Of a stretch of DNA of 64,000 bases, positions 1 through 8,290 are shown in pieces. The notes below the pieces were generated by a model. It was given only the letters and a program-made list of their open reading frames with translations. It was not told the origin of the DNA and did no database searches. Both the position numbers and the translations under genes were made by a program. Each line of letters opens with the position of its first letter. Within the stretch, counting starts at the first letter, position 1. Source of the DNA: Dyella_A sp035685805. GTDB taxonomy: Bacteria; Pseudomonadota; Gammaproteobacteria; Xanthomonadales; Rhodanobacteraceae. The stretch spans positions 1-64,000 of the forward strand of contig NZ_DASSAB010000032.1 in NCBI RefSeq assembly GCF_035685805.1. Reading direction: 5' to 3'.

Positions 1-1907
1 CGGGCGCGACCAACGGCCTGATGCTGCACCTCCTGCTGACGCAGCCGAAGGCCGCCGACGAGCCGTCGCCCGAGAACGACGGCTGGGGCGAGCGGTGGGT
101 CGACATCGCGGCCGACCGGGCGAGCGAGCGCTGGGCGGCAGTCGCGGGCGACTTGACGACGACGCGCGCCCGCCACGCCGTCGAGGATTCCGTCCGCTTC
201 TACGCGGCGCGCTCGACGGCGAACGGCGATCTGGTCGAACGCAACGCGCGCGTCGTGTCGCGCGTGCGCGCGGCGCTGCTGCAGGCGAGCCAGGGCGATC
301 CGCTCGCTGATCTGCTGCGCGATCCGAACCTGCCGCGCGACGTGCGGCTGGTCGACGTGGCGGGCGGCGCGATCACCGTGTTCCAGACCGCGGCGTCGGC
401 GAAGACCGCGGGCCCGTCGGTGCCGGGCGCGTTCACGCCCGCGGGCTGGAAGGTGATCAAGGATCGGATCGAACGGTTCACGGCCGATCGCGAGAAGTCG
501 CGCGACGAGACGAGCTGGCTGCTCGGGTCGCCCAGCCAGGCGGGCGTCGCGAACGCGGACGCGATGGCGATGCGCGCCGGGTACTTCCGGCGCTACGTCG
601 ACGCCTGGCGGTCGTTCCTGCTGTCGCTGTCGGTCCAGGCGCCCACCACCGTCGACGAGACGCGGAACCTGGTGAAGGCGCTCCTGACACAGAAGCCGTT
701 CGATGCGATCTGGCGGAACGCCTCGAAGGAGCTGATCTTCAAGGACGACTCGCCGATCGCGGCGGCGATCAACAAGGGCAAGGGCGGGCTGCTCCAGAAG
801 GTCAGCGCCGCGAAGAAGAAGATCCTCGGCGACGACGCCGCGGACGGGGCGGACGGCGCCGACGCGGCCGGCGCGAAGCCGGTCGCCGGCACGGGCGGCG
901 ATCCGATGAGCCCAGAGGACGTCGGCCTGGAGTTCTCGGGCTTCCTCGGGTTCGGCATGACCAAGCCGACCGGGCTCGAGGCGTACACGCAGGTGCTGAC
1001 CGAGCTCGCCGCCGCGCTGGGCGACCAGGGCGCGCCCGATCCCAAGGCGTTCCAGACCGCACTCAAGAACGGCCGCCTGAAGCTGTCGACCCTGATCTCG
1101 AACTACAACGAGCACGGCTGGGAGGCGGGCCTGCTGGAGCGCATCCTGATGCCGCCGCTCAGCGGCGCCGAGGTCGCGGTGAGCGGCGCGACGGGCGACT
1201 CTGCCAACCGCAAGTGGTGCGAGACCGTGGTCGTCGTCTACGACCAGCTGCTGGCGGGACGGTATCCGTTCATCGCCAACCGCAAGGCGCGCGAGGCGCG
1301 CGTGGCGGACATCGACAAGTTCTTCGCGCCCAAGACCGGCGTGCTCTGGCAGTACTACGCCGAGGCGTTGCAGGCGGACTTCGAGCATCCGGCCGGCACG
1401 ACCGTCTTCCACCTGAAGGACCAGGCGAGCGTGAAGTGGAAGCCGAGCATGGTGGTGTTCCTGAAGCGCGCCCAAGAGCTGACGGACCTGCTGTACGCCA
1501 AGGAGCCGGGGAAGCTGTCGCTGGCGGTCTCGATGCGCCTGCGCGCGTCAGCGCCGTACAGCAAGATCATGTTCGAGAGCAGCGGGCGCAAGCTGACCTA
1601 CTTCAACACCAAGGAGCGCTGGGAGGACGTGGCGTGGCCCGGGCAGGGCGCGGTGTTCCGCTACTTCCAGAAGACCGGAGACGGTGAGCTGGGGCAGCCG
1701 GAAGGCGAGTGGGCGCTGTTCCACCTCATCGACCAGGGCAAGCTCGTCTACGCCAACGACGGCGAGGAGTTCATCTCCGGGACCTGGACGCCGTCGGAGC
1801 TGGCGGCGCCGATCCACGCCGACCTCAAGCCGGTGATCCTGCCGCGCGCGTTCCGCAACATCGAGATCCCGCGCAGCGTGGTCGCGGGCTCGTCGGGGTG
1901 CCATTGA
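1..1907 (+). CDS. tssM: T6SS membrane-complex protein TssM, C-terminal part (5' end outside window)
   Basis: The frame is open to the left edge, so only about the last 634 residues are present; full TssM is normally 1,100-1,300 aa. TssM (IcmF family) is the inner-membrane and periplasmic trunk of the T6SS, working with TssJ and TssL. The visible part is the periplasmic IcmF-related region. It has a low-complexity Ala/Asp/Gly insert near 840-890 bp and ends in the family's C-terminal beta-rich domain, with a WPGQGAVFRYF stretch like the WPG..ALFRL of TssM. The stop at 1905-1907 is two bases before the tagF ATG, so the two are co-transcribed. Codon use (many GTC, CTC, TCG) matches the next genes and differs from the T6SS genes beyond 7 kb, so this copy may come from another organism. 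Confidence 0.85.
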   Translation, partial: GATNGLMLHLLLTQPKAADEPSPENDGWGERWVDIAADRASERWAAVAGDLTTTRARHAVEDSVRFYAARSTANGDLVERNARVVSRVRAALLQASQGDPLADLLRDPNLPRDVRLVDVAGGAITVFQTAASAKTAGPSVPGAFTPAGWKVIKDRIERFTADREKSRDETSWLLGSPSQAGVANADAMAMRAGYFRRYVDAWRSFLLSLSVQAPTTVDETRNLVKALLTQKPFDAIWRNASKELIFKDDSPIAAAINKGKGGLLQKVSAAKKKILGDDAADGADGADAAGAKPVAGTGGDPMSPEDVGLEFSGFLGFGMTKPTGLEAYTQVLTELAAALGDQGAPDPKAFQTALKNGRLKLSTLISNYNEHGWEAGLLERILMPPLSGAEVAVSGATGDSANRKWCETVVVVYDQLLAGRYPFIANRKAREARVADIDKFFAPKTGVLWQYYAEALQADFEHPAGTTVFHLKDQASVKWKPSMVVFLKRAQELTDLLYAKEPGKLSLAVSMRLRASAPYSKIMFESSGRKLTYFNTKERWEDVAWPGQGAVFRYFQKTGDGELGQPEGEWALFHLIDQGKLVYANDGEEFISGTWTPSELAAPIHADLKPVILPRAFRNIEIPRSVVAGSSGCH

Positions 1908-1909
1908 TC

Positions 1910-2809
1910 ATGAGCAAGGTCGGCGTCTACGGAAAGGTCGCGAGCCAGGCGGACTTCCTGCGCGTGAACGCGGGCGCGTTCGCGCAGGCCGGTCTGGATC
2001 GCTGGATCGCGGAGGGACTCGAGATGATCCGCGCCGAGCGGACGGCGTTGCCGGCGGGGCCGATCTCGTTCCTGATCGCGGCGCCCGGGGCGCCGGCGCT
2101 GATCGGCGCGTTCGCCCCGGCGGCGGACGCGGCGGGACGCGCGTCCGTGCTGGCGGTGTTCGTCGAGCTGGTGCGCGAGGGGCTGGCCGACCGGCTGTCG
2201 TCGCTGCCCGCGACGTACGCGTATTTCATCAATGCGGCGGGCGCGCTGGCCGGATCGAGCGCCACGCACGACGGCGCCGCGATCGCGGCGGGCGCGCAGC
2301 AGCTCGAATCGATCTTGCCGGACGAGGGGCCGGGCGGCGCCGACGGCCTCGCGGGCGAGACCGTGTCGTCGCTGATCGAGGCGATGGGCGGCGGTCAGCC
2401 CGCGCTCGCGTATGCGTGCCGGACGCTGGTGGCGGCGTGCGATCAGGCGGCGAAGGCGGGGGAGGGGCGCGGCGGGATCACCGTCGACGCGCCGGCGCCG
2501 TCGCCGATGGCGCAGCAGCTCTGGCTGGCGATTGCGCGCGAGCGGCTCGGCTGGCGGGATTCCGTTCCCGCGCTGATGTGGACGGACGGTCCGGACGGCC
2601 GCTTGCTGATGACGCTGGGGCCGCCCGCGGGATCCGCGCTGGCGTTCCTCGCGAACCCGCGCCACCGCAGCAACCGCTTCTGGCCGATGCGCACCGACGT
2701 CGCCACCGCCGTGCAGGAAGCGGTCGGGGCGCTGAGCGCGCAGCAGCGCGCCGTCACGGGCGATCCGGGCGCGTCGCTGGCAGAGCTGGCCGCGGCGTTC
2801 GCGCGCTGA
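1910..2809 (+). CDS. tagF: T6SS-associated protein TagF
   Basis: About 299 aa. It opens with SKVGVYGKVASQADFLRV, the N-terminal pattern of the TagF/ImpM family (G..GK....DF). In Pseudomonas aeruginosa TagF represses T6SS assembly post-translationally by binding Fha1; that is family knowledge. The ATG at 1910 follows the tssM stop by two bases, an arrangement typical of tssM-tagF pairs. The C-terminal part is Ala-rich and holds the HRSNRFWPMRTD stretch. An intrinsic terminator follows within 50 bp, making this the last gene of its operon. The usual partner phosphatase (PppA) and kinase (PpkA) genes are not visible nearby. Confidence 0.85.
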   Translation: MSKVGVYGKVASQADFLRVNAGAFAQAGLDRWIAEGLEMIRAERTALPAGPISFLIAAPGAPALIGAFAPAADAAGRASVLAVFVELVREGLADRLSSLPATYAYFINAAGALAGSSATHDGAAIAAGAQQLESILPDEGPGGADGLAGETVSSLIEAMGGGQPALAYACRTLVAACDQAAKAGEGRGGITVDAPAPSPMAQQLWLAIARERLGWRDSVPALMWTDGPDGRLLMTLGPPAGSALAFLANPRHRSNRFWPMRTDVATAVQEAVGALSAQQRAVTGDPGASLAELAAAFAR

Positions 2810-2852
2810 CGGGCCGCGCGGGCGAATCCGGCGACGCGCCGGTGAGTACGCG

Positions 2853-2885
2853 ACGCCGCGTTTGAGCAGAATACGCGGCGTTTTT
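2853..2885 (+). terminator. Intrinsic terminator after tagF
   Basis: An 8-9 bp stem (ACGCCGCG / CGCGGCGT) with a 13-base loop is followed by TTTTAT. It lies 44 bp after the tagF stop and closes the tssM-tagF transcript. Confidence 0.8.
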
Positions 2886-2957
2886 ATCATCTTTTTGAGA
2901 GCGGCCTCGCTCTCCGAACGCGTGAGCCGCGGCCACAGCGGCGGGGCACCTACCGGC

Positions 2958-4460
2958 GTGCTCGAGAACCCGCTGCAGCGAAACCTTTTCATAGTCGCCG
3001 TCGTGCTCGTCGTCGGTGGGTGCGGCTCCGCGGCCATCAAAGACGACGGCGGCCCGATGGACGCCGAGAACGATCATCCGGCGGGCATGGGCGGCAAGGG
3101 TGGCACCGCGGGCAGCGCGGCGGGGGCGGCCGGGAACAGCGGCGGGGTCGCGGGCGCGATCGGCGCCGGCGGCATCGCGGGCAGCGGACCCGGTGCCGGC
3201 GGTGCCGCGGGTACGGGCGCGACAGCGGGCGCTGGCGTCGCAGGCGCGCCGGGGACCGGCGGCGCCGCGGCTGGTGGCGCCGGCGGCGCGACGGCGGGCA
3301 GCGCCGGGCGCGGCGGCACCAGCGGCAGCGCCGGGAGCAGCGGCGGTAACGGCGGCAGCTCCGGGGCCGGTGGCAGCACCGCGGGCAGCGCCGGGCGCGG
3401 CGGCAGCGGCGGCAGCGCCGGCGGCGGCTCGGGCGGCGCAGGACGCGGCGGCAGCGGCGGCGGCGGCACGACGGGCGCCGGTGGCGGCGGCGGCGGCGGC
3501 TCGGGCGGCGCGGGGCGCGGCGGCACGACCGGCGGTGGCGGCGGCGGTTCGACGGGGGCCGGCGGCGGCGGCACGACGGGCAGCGCGGGGCGCGGTGGGA
3601 CGGGCGGTGCGGGCGGTACGCCGCTCGCCGGCCTCGGCGCGTCCTGCTCCAACGCGAACCAGTGCCTGTCGAACTACTGCGTCGACGGCGTGTGCTGCAA
3701 CGTCGCGTGCAACCTCTCGTGCCAGGGCTGCAGCATGGCGACGACGGGCGTGTCGTCGGGCACGTGCTCGATCCGGTCGAACCAGCCGGCGGGCACGCAG
3801 GTCTGCAGCGGCGCGTGCGTCAACACGCAGACCAACGCCACCCACTGCAACATGTGCAATCACGCGTGCTCGCAGCCGTCGCTGCCGAACTCCGTTCCCG
3901 CCTGCACCGCGGGCGTGTGCGGCACGGCCTGCCGCTCGGGCTATACGATGTGCCACGGCACGGCGGACAGCTGCGTCGCTACCGGATGGGACTGGGAGAC
4001 CGGCGACAACATGGGCTGGGTCCCCACGAGCGAGTCCCCGTTCATGCCCAGCATGGACCACCCACACCTGGGCCAGTGGTCGTTCGAGGGTATCGGATCT
4101 GGCGTCTCCAGTCCCGGGTTCGCCGAGGTCTACGCCAGCTGCGACGCGCCGAGCACGGACTACCCCGTGTTCGACTTGCGCGGCAAGAAGGTGAGCGCAT
4201 GGGTCATGCTGAACGGATCGTTTCCGGCGGGGACGGCGAGCTGCCGGCTGTTCGCTGACCTGGTCTCAGGCGGGTCCCTGAACCGCACGACCCTCGCCAC
4301 CAACTCGAACCCGCTCACCACGACCTGGTTCTCGCTCTCGGCGACCTTGCCGAGCACGGGTTCACAGGCCTTCGGGATCGCCGTCGAGTGCACGCTTCCG
4401 ACCGACTGGAACTCGTCGCCGACGAAGCGCTGGTACATCGACGACGTCACGATCGAGTAA
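2958..4460 (+). CDS. Gly/Ala-rich, Cys-rich lipoprotein of myxobacterial type
   Basis: A GTG start at 2958 gives 500 aa with a hydrophobic signal and a lipobox-like VVGGC at Cys22. The longer version begins at a TTG inside the tagF terminator and was rejected. Residues ~45-220 are almost pure Gly/Ala/Ser with Arg and Thr (GGTGGAGG-type repeats), probably a disordered stalk outside the cell. A Cys-rich module follows, beginning LGASCSNANQCLSNYCVDG with about 20 Cys, then a ~150-residue beta-rich domain (about residue 345 on) ending in RWYIDDVTIE, like a carbohydrate-binding or lectin-like fold. This layout is common in Polyangia surface lipoproteins; I know of none in Rhodanobacteraceae. Function unknown. 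It is convergent with clpV, with a hairpin between. Confidence 0.75.
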   Translation: MLENPLQRNLFIVAVVLVVGGCGSAAIKDDGGPMDAENDHPAGMGGKGGTAGSAAGAAGNSGGVAGAIGAGGIAGSGPGAGGAAGTGATAGAGVAGAPGTGGAAAGGAGGATAGSAGRGGTSGSAGSSGGNGGSSGAGGSTAGSAGRGGSGGSAGGGSGGAGRGGSGGGGTTGAGGGGGGGSGGAGRGGTTGGGGGGSTGAGGGGTTGSAGRGGTGGAGGTPLAGLGASCSNANQCLSNYCVDGVCCNVACNLSCQGCSMATTGVSSGTCSIRSNQPAGTQVCSGACVNTQTNATHCNMCNHACSQPSLPNSVPACTAGVCGTACRSGYTMCHGTADSCVATGWDWETGDNMGWVPTSESPFMPSMDHPHLGQWSFEGIGSGVSSPGFAEVYASCDAPSTDYPVFDLRGKKVSAWVMLNGSFPAGTASCRLFADLVSGGSLNRTTLATNSNPLTTTWFSLSATLPSTGSQAFGIAVECTLPTDWNSSPTKRWYIDDVTIE

Positions 4461-4500
4461 GGGGCGAAGGGCTGCGGTGAAGACGGGCCCCTCACCCTGA

Positions 4501-4526
4501 CCCTCTCCCCGCGGCCGGGGAGAGGG
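4501..4526. terminator. Perfect 10-bp hairpin between convergent genes
   Basis: CCCTCTCCCC and its exact complement flank a 6-base loop between the ends of the lipoprotein gene and clpV. It has no T-tract. It could be a bidirectional terminator or one copy of a dispersed intergenic repeat; similar CCCTCTCCCC palindromes occur in many GC-rich bacteria. Confidence 0.5.
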
Positions 4527-4538
4527 GATCTGATCTCG

Positions 4539-7169
4539 CTACTCGAAGGCGTACTCGAAGTCGTCGGCGGGGGCGGTGATCTTCACGCGCTTGACCGGGT
4601 TGGCGTCGCCCATGCGGACGAGCAGCTCCTGGCTGATGCGGGGCAACAGCGTGTTGGTCAGGATCGCGTCGATCATGCGGCCGCCGCTCTCCACCTCGGT
4701 GCAGCGGCTGACGATCAGCTTCACCACCTTGTCGTCGTACTCCAGCGGGATGCCGTGCGCGTCGGAGACGCGGCGCACGACGCGCCCCAGCTGCAGCTTG
4801 ACGATGCTGCCCATGATCTCGTCGCTGAGCGGGTAGTACGGGATCGTGACCAGACGTCCGAGCAGCGCCGCCGGGAACACCTTCAGCAGCGCCGGCCGCA
4901 GCGCGGTCGCGATCGCCTCCGGCTCCGGCATCAGCTGCGGGTCCTTGCACATGGTCGCGATCAGATCGCTGCCCACGTTCGAGGTCAGCAGGATGAGCGT
5001 GTTCTTGAAGTCGATCATCCGCCCCTCGCCGTCCTCCATGACCCCCTTGTCGAACACCTGGAAGAAGATCTCGTGGACGTCGGAGTGCGCCTTCTCGACC
5101 TCGTCGAGCAGGACGACGCTGTACGGCTTCCGCCGCACCGCCTCGGTCAGCACGCCGCCCTCGCCGTAGCCGACGTATCCGGGAGGTGCGCCCTTCAGCG
5201 TCGAGACGGTGTGCGCCTCCTGGAACTCGCTCATGTTGATCGTGATCAGGTTCTGCTCGCCGCCGTACAGCGTCTCGGCCAGCGTCAGCGCCGTCTCGGT
5301 CTTGCCGACGCCCGACGGGCCCGCCAGCAGGAACACGCCGATCGGCTTGCGCGTGTCGGCCAGGCCGGCGCGCGAGGTCTGGATGCGGCGGGCGATCATG
5401 TCGAGCCCATGGCGCTGCCCGATCACGCGCTGGCTCAGCGAGTCGCCCAGCTTCAAGACGGTCTGGATCTCGTCGTTGACCATCCGGCCCACCGGGATCC
5501 CCGTCCACTCGCCGACGACCGCCGCGACCGCTTGCGCGTCGACCGTCGGGAAGATGAGCGGCGTCTGCCCCTGCAGCTTGTGCAGCTCGGCCGTCGTCGC
5601 GCGCAGCTTCTCGTCGTCGCCTTCCTTGCGCGCCGCCTTCCGCAGCTCGAGGATCTTCGCGACCAGCTCCTGCTCGGACTTCCAGCGCTTCTCCAGCTCG
5701 TCCAGGCGCCCGCGCTCGCCTTCGATCTTCGCCTTGGTCGCCGCCTCGCGCGCGGCGACGTCCCAGCCGGACGCCTTCTCGCGCCCGATGATCTCGAGCT
5801 CGATCTCGAGGCCACGGATCTTGCTGCGGCTGTCCTCGACCTCCGCCGGCACCGCGCTCTGGCTGATCGCGACGCGCGCGCACGCCGTATCCAGCAGGCT
5901 GACCGCCTTGTCGGGCAGCTGGCGCGCCGGGATGTAGCGGTGCGACAGCTTCACCGCCGCCTGCAGCGCCTCGTCGAGCACGCCGATCTTGTGGTGCTCC
6001 TCGAGCGTGCCGGCCATGCCGCGCATCATGCCGATCGCCTTCTCCTCGTCCGGCTCGTCGACCTGGACGACCTGGAAGCGGCGGGTGAGCGCCGGATCCT
6101 TCTCGATGTACTTCTTGTACTCGGCCCAGGTGGTCGCGGCGATCGTGCGCAGCTTGCCGCGCGCCAGCGCCGGCTTCAGCAGGTTCGCCGCGTCGCCCGT
6201 CCCGGCGGCGCCGCCCGCGCCGACCAGCGTGTGCGCCTCGTCGATGAACAGGATGATCGGCTTGGGCGATGATTGCACCTCCTCGATCACCTGGCGCAGC
6301 CGGTTCTCGAACTCGCCCTTCATGCTGGCGCCGGCCTGCAGCAGACCGACGTCGAGCGTGCGCAGCTCCACGTCCTTCAGCTGCGGCGGCACGTCGCCCT
6401 GCACGATGCGCAGCGCGAAGCCCTCCACCACGGCGGTCTTGCCCACGCCCGCCTCGCCCACCAGCATCGGGTTGTTCTGGCGACGGCGCATGAGGATGTC
6501 CACCACCTGGCGAATCTCCTCGTCACGGCCGACGATAGGATCGATCTTGCCGCTGCGCGCCTGCTCGGTGAGGTCCACCGTGAACTGCTTGAGCGCCTCC
6601 TGCTTGCCCATCTGCGCCGGGCCCATTGCGCCACTGGCTTCGCCCGGCACGGCGCCGCCCATCTTGAAGCCGTCCGAGGCGGTCTGGTTGTCCTCGGGCG
6701 AGCCACCGACCACTTCGGCGAACTGGTCGGTGAGGGTGTCGAGCTTGATCTTCTCGAACTCCTTGGAGATGCCCACCAGCACGTTGCGCAGGTGGCGCGT
6801 CTGCAGGATACCGACGACGAGATACCCGGTGCGCACCTGCGCCTCGCCGAACATCAGCGTGGCGAACACCCACGCGCGCTCGACCGACTCCTCCACGTTG
6901 CTGGAGATGTCCGAGATGCTGCTGGAGCCGCGCGGCAGGCGGTCCAGCGCGTCGGTGACGTCGCGCACCAGATTGGACGGGTTGAGGTTGAACTGCTTGA
7001 TGATGTGGTGCAGGTCCGAGTCCTGCAGCTGCAGGATCTGGTGGATCCAGTGCACCAGCTCGATGTACGGGTTGCCCCTGAGCTTGCAGAATACGGTGGC
7101 ACTTTCGATGCCCCGGTAGGCGATCTTGTTGAGCTTGCCGAACAGGGCGCTGCGACTGATGTCTGCCAT
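4539..7169 (-). CDS. clpV: T6SS sheath-disassembly ATPase ClpV (TssH)
   Basis: 876 aa, full length for ClpV, the AAA+ ATPase that recycles contracted TssB/TssC sheath. It has the ClpV N domain (1-160), Walker A GEAGVGKT at ~237, Walker B ILFIDEAH at ~303, a coiled-coil middle domain (~410-540), a second Walker A GPSGVGKT at ~617 and a Clp C-terminal domain. Together with EAHTVSTLKGAPPGYVGYG these motifs separate it from housekeeping ClpB. It starts 98 bp after tssG and ends the cluster. Oddity: the N-terminal third has the codon use of tssB-G, while from about codon 250-310 onward it uses GTC, CTC and TCG like tssM/tagF, with no break in frame. The gene may be a mosaic or an assembly join. 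Confidence 0.93.
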   Translation of the reverse strand: MADISRSALFGKLNKIAYRGIESATVFCKLRGNPYIELVHWIHQILQLQDSDLHHIIKQFNLNPSNLVRDVTDALDRLPRGSSSISDISSNVEESVERAWVFATLMFGEAQVRTGYLVVGILQTRHLRNVLVGISKEFEKIKLDTLTDQFAEVVGGSPEDNQTASDGFKMGGAVPGEASGAMGPAQMGKQEALKQFTVDLTEQARSGKIDPIVGRDEEIRQVVDILMRRRQNNPMLVGEAGVGKTAVVEGFALRIVQGDVPPQLKDVELRTLDVGLLQAGASMKGEFENRLRQVIEEVQSSPKPIILFIDEAHTLVGAGGAAGTGDAANLLKPALARGKLRTIAATTWAEYKKYIEKDPALTRRFQVVQVDEPDEEKAIGMMRGMAGTLEEHHKIGVLDEALQAAVKLSHRYIPARQLPDKAVSLLDTACARVAISQSAVPAEVEDSRSKIRGLEIELEIIGREKASGWDVAAREAATKAKIEGERGRLDELEKRWKSEQELVAKILELRKAARKEGDDEKLRATTAELHKLQGQTPLIFPTVDAQAVAAVVGEWTGIPVGRMVNDEIQTVLKLGDSLSQRVIGQRHGLDMIARRIQTSRAGLADTRKPIGVFLLAGPSGVGKTETALTLAETLYGGEQNLITINMSEFQEAHTVSTLKGAPPGYVGYGEGGVLTEAVRRKPYSVVLLDEVEKAHSDVHEIFFQVFDKGVMEDGEGRMIDFKNTLILLTSNVGSDLIATMCKDPQLMPEPEAIATALRPALLKVFPAALLGRLVTIPYYPLSDEIMGSIVKLQLGRVVRRVSDAHGIPLEYDDKVVKLIVSRCTEVESGGRMIDAILTNTLLPRISQELLVRMGDANPVKRVKITAPADDFEYAFE

Positions 7170-7267
7170 GGTGCTGGAATCCTTGCGACGTTAGCGGGTG
7201 ACTCCCGCGCACAGGGCGCGGGCGTGGATCGAATCGGTTCGGTGGAGCGGAAGGCGTGGCATCGGGC

Positions 7268-8290
7268 TCATCCGGTGGGGCGCAGCACAACCTCGTCGGC
7301 GTCGGTGTGCCGCCGCGGCTGGCCGAGCCAGGTGGTCAGGCCCATGCGCCCCGCCTGGCCCAATCGCGTGGCGGGAATCTCCTCGCGCCGCAGCACCAGT
7401 TGCACGTCCCAGGCCTTTTCCTCGCCGGCGTAGCTCTTCACCGCGGCAACCAGTTGTTCCAGTGCAGGGCCGCCGGGCAGGAAGTGCTGGAACTGCGTTC
7501 CATCGAGCGGGCCGATGCGCAGGCGGAAGCGCTGCTGCGCACCCCACACGCTCTCGCCGACCACCGCGGTGCGCCCGAGCGAAGCCACCGGCGCCCCGCC
7601 GCCCAGGCGCAGGTGCGCCTCGCCCGGCAGGCGCATCCACTCGGCGACAAACTCCACCACCCGCACCGGAATGCGGAAGAAATCCTGCAGCAGGGTCTGC
7701 AGCCCCTCGGCGTTGCGCGCCTGCTGCAGCAATCGACCGGCGAAAAAACGCTTGTAGCGGTCGGGCATCGCATCGCGATCGCCCACGTGCGGCGTGGCCA
7801 GTCCCACCAGCGCGCCGACGTAGGTGCCGAAGCGGTCCTGGCTGGGGCGGTCGTACTGCACGGTCGGCTGGGCGTCCGCCCAGGCGCGGTAGAACAGGCT
7901 CATCATCCGGTGGTGGAAGATGTCCGCGAAGGCGGTGAAGGTGCTGTCGCGCGAGTTGATCTGCCGGTCGATGGCGTATTCGGTGAGGTGCAGCGGCAGC
8001 GCGGCATTGGGGCCGAACAACCCGAGGAACAGGCCGTGCACGCGCACGGGCTTGCCGTCTGCCGGCTTGTCCACGCGGTCGAGCATGCGCGGGGCGAACG
8101 CCAGCGAGGGCGTGTGGCACAGCCGCACCGGATCTTCCGACGGCTTGGTCGACTCGCCCAGCCGCGGCTGGTTCGGATAGGCGCACTCGATCCGCCGCAC
8201 CGCGTCGAAGAAATCGAAGCGCTCCGGGTGTTGATGCAGCGCATCGAGCAGCGCTACAGGATCTGGCGCTTGCCCAGCTGTGCCGGCCAT
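7268..8290 (-). CDS. tssG: T6SS baseplate protein TssG
   Basis: 340 aa, standard TssG (VasB/ImpH) length. TssG and two TssF form the wedge of the T6SS baseplate, joined by TssE and TssK. It shows the N-terminal RFDFFDAVRRIE pattern, then HGLFLGLFGPNAALPLHLTE and the FADIFHHRMMSLFYRAW motif characteristic of the family. Its start overlaps the tssF end by 37 bp, implying translational coupling. The final ~60 residues continue the conserved LVLRREEIPATRLG stretch. Confidence 0.94.
   Translation of the reverse strand: MAGTAGQAPDPVALLDALHQHPERFDFFDAVRRIECAYPNQPRLGESTKPSEDPVRLCHTPSLAFAPRMLDRVDKPADGKPVRVHGLFLGLFGPNAALPLHLTEYAIDRQINSRDSTFTAFADIFHHRMMSLFYRAWADAQPTVQYDRPSQDRFGTYVGALVGLATPHVGDRDAMPDRYKRFFAGRLLQQARNAEGLQTLLQDFFRIPVRVVEFVAEWMRLPGEAHLRLGGGAPVASLGRTAVVGESVWGAQQRFRLRIGPLDGTQFQHFLPGGPALEQLVAAVKSYAGEEKAWDVQLVLRREEIPATRLGQAGRMGLTTWLGQPRRHTDADEVVLRPTG

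Noticed and set aside
2862..2957. TTG start 96 bp upstream for the Gly-rich lipoprotein
   Set aside because: It lies inside the tagF terminator hairpin, and the added residues push the signal sequence inward; GTG at 2958 puts the hydrophobic stretch and lipobox in place.
1748..4067. Long minus-strand ORFs opposite tagF and the lipoprotein gene
   Set aside because: Composition mirrors the GC-rich repeats; no recognisable family.
4755..7433. Long plus-strand ORFs opposite clpV
   Set aside because: Antisense shadows typical of GC-rich DNA, Arg/Leu-rich, no domain, and overlap a certain gene.
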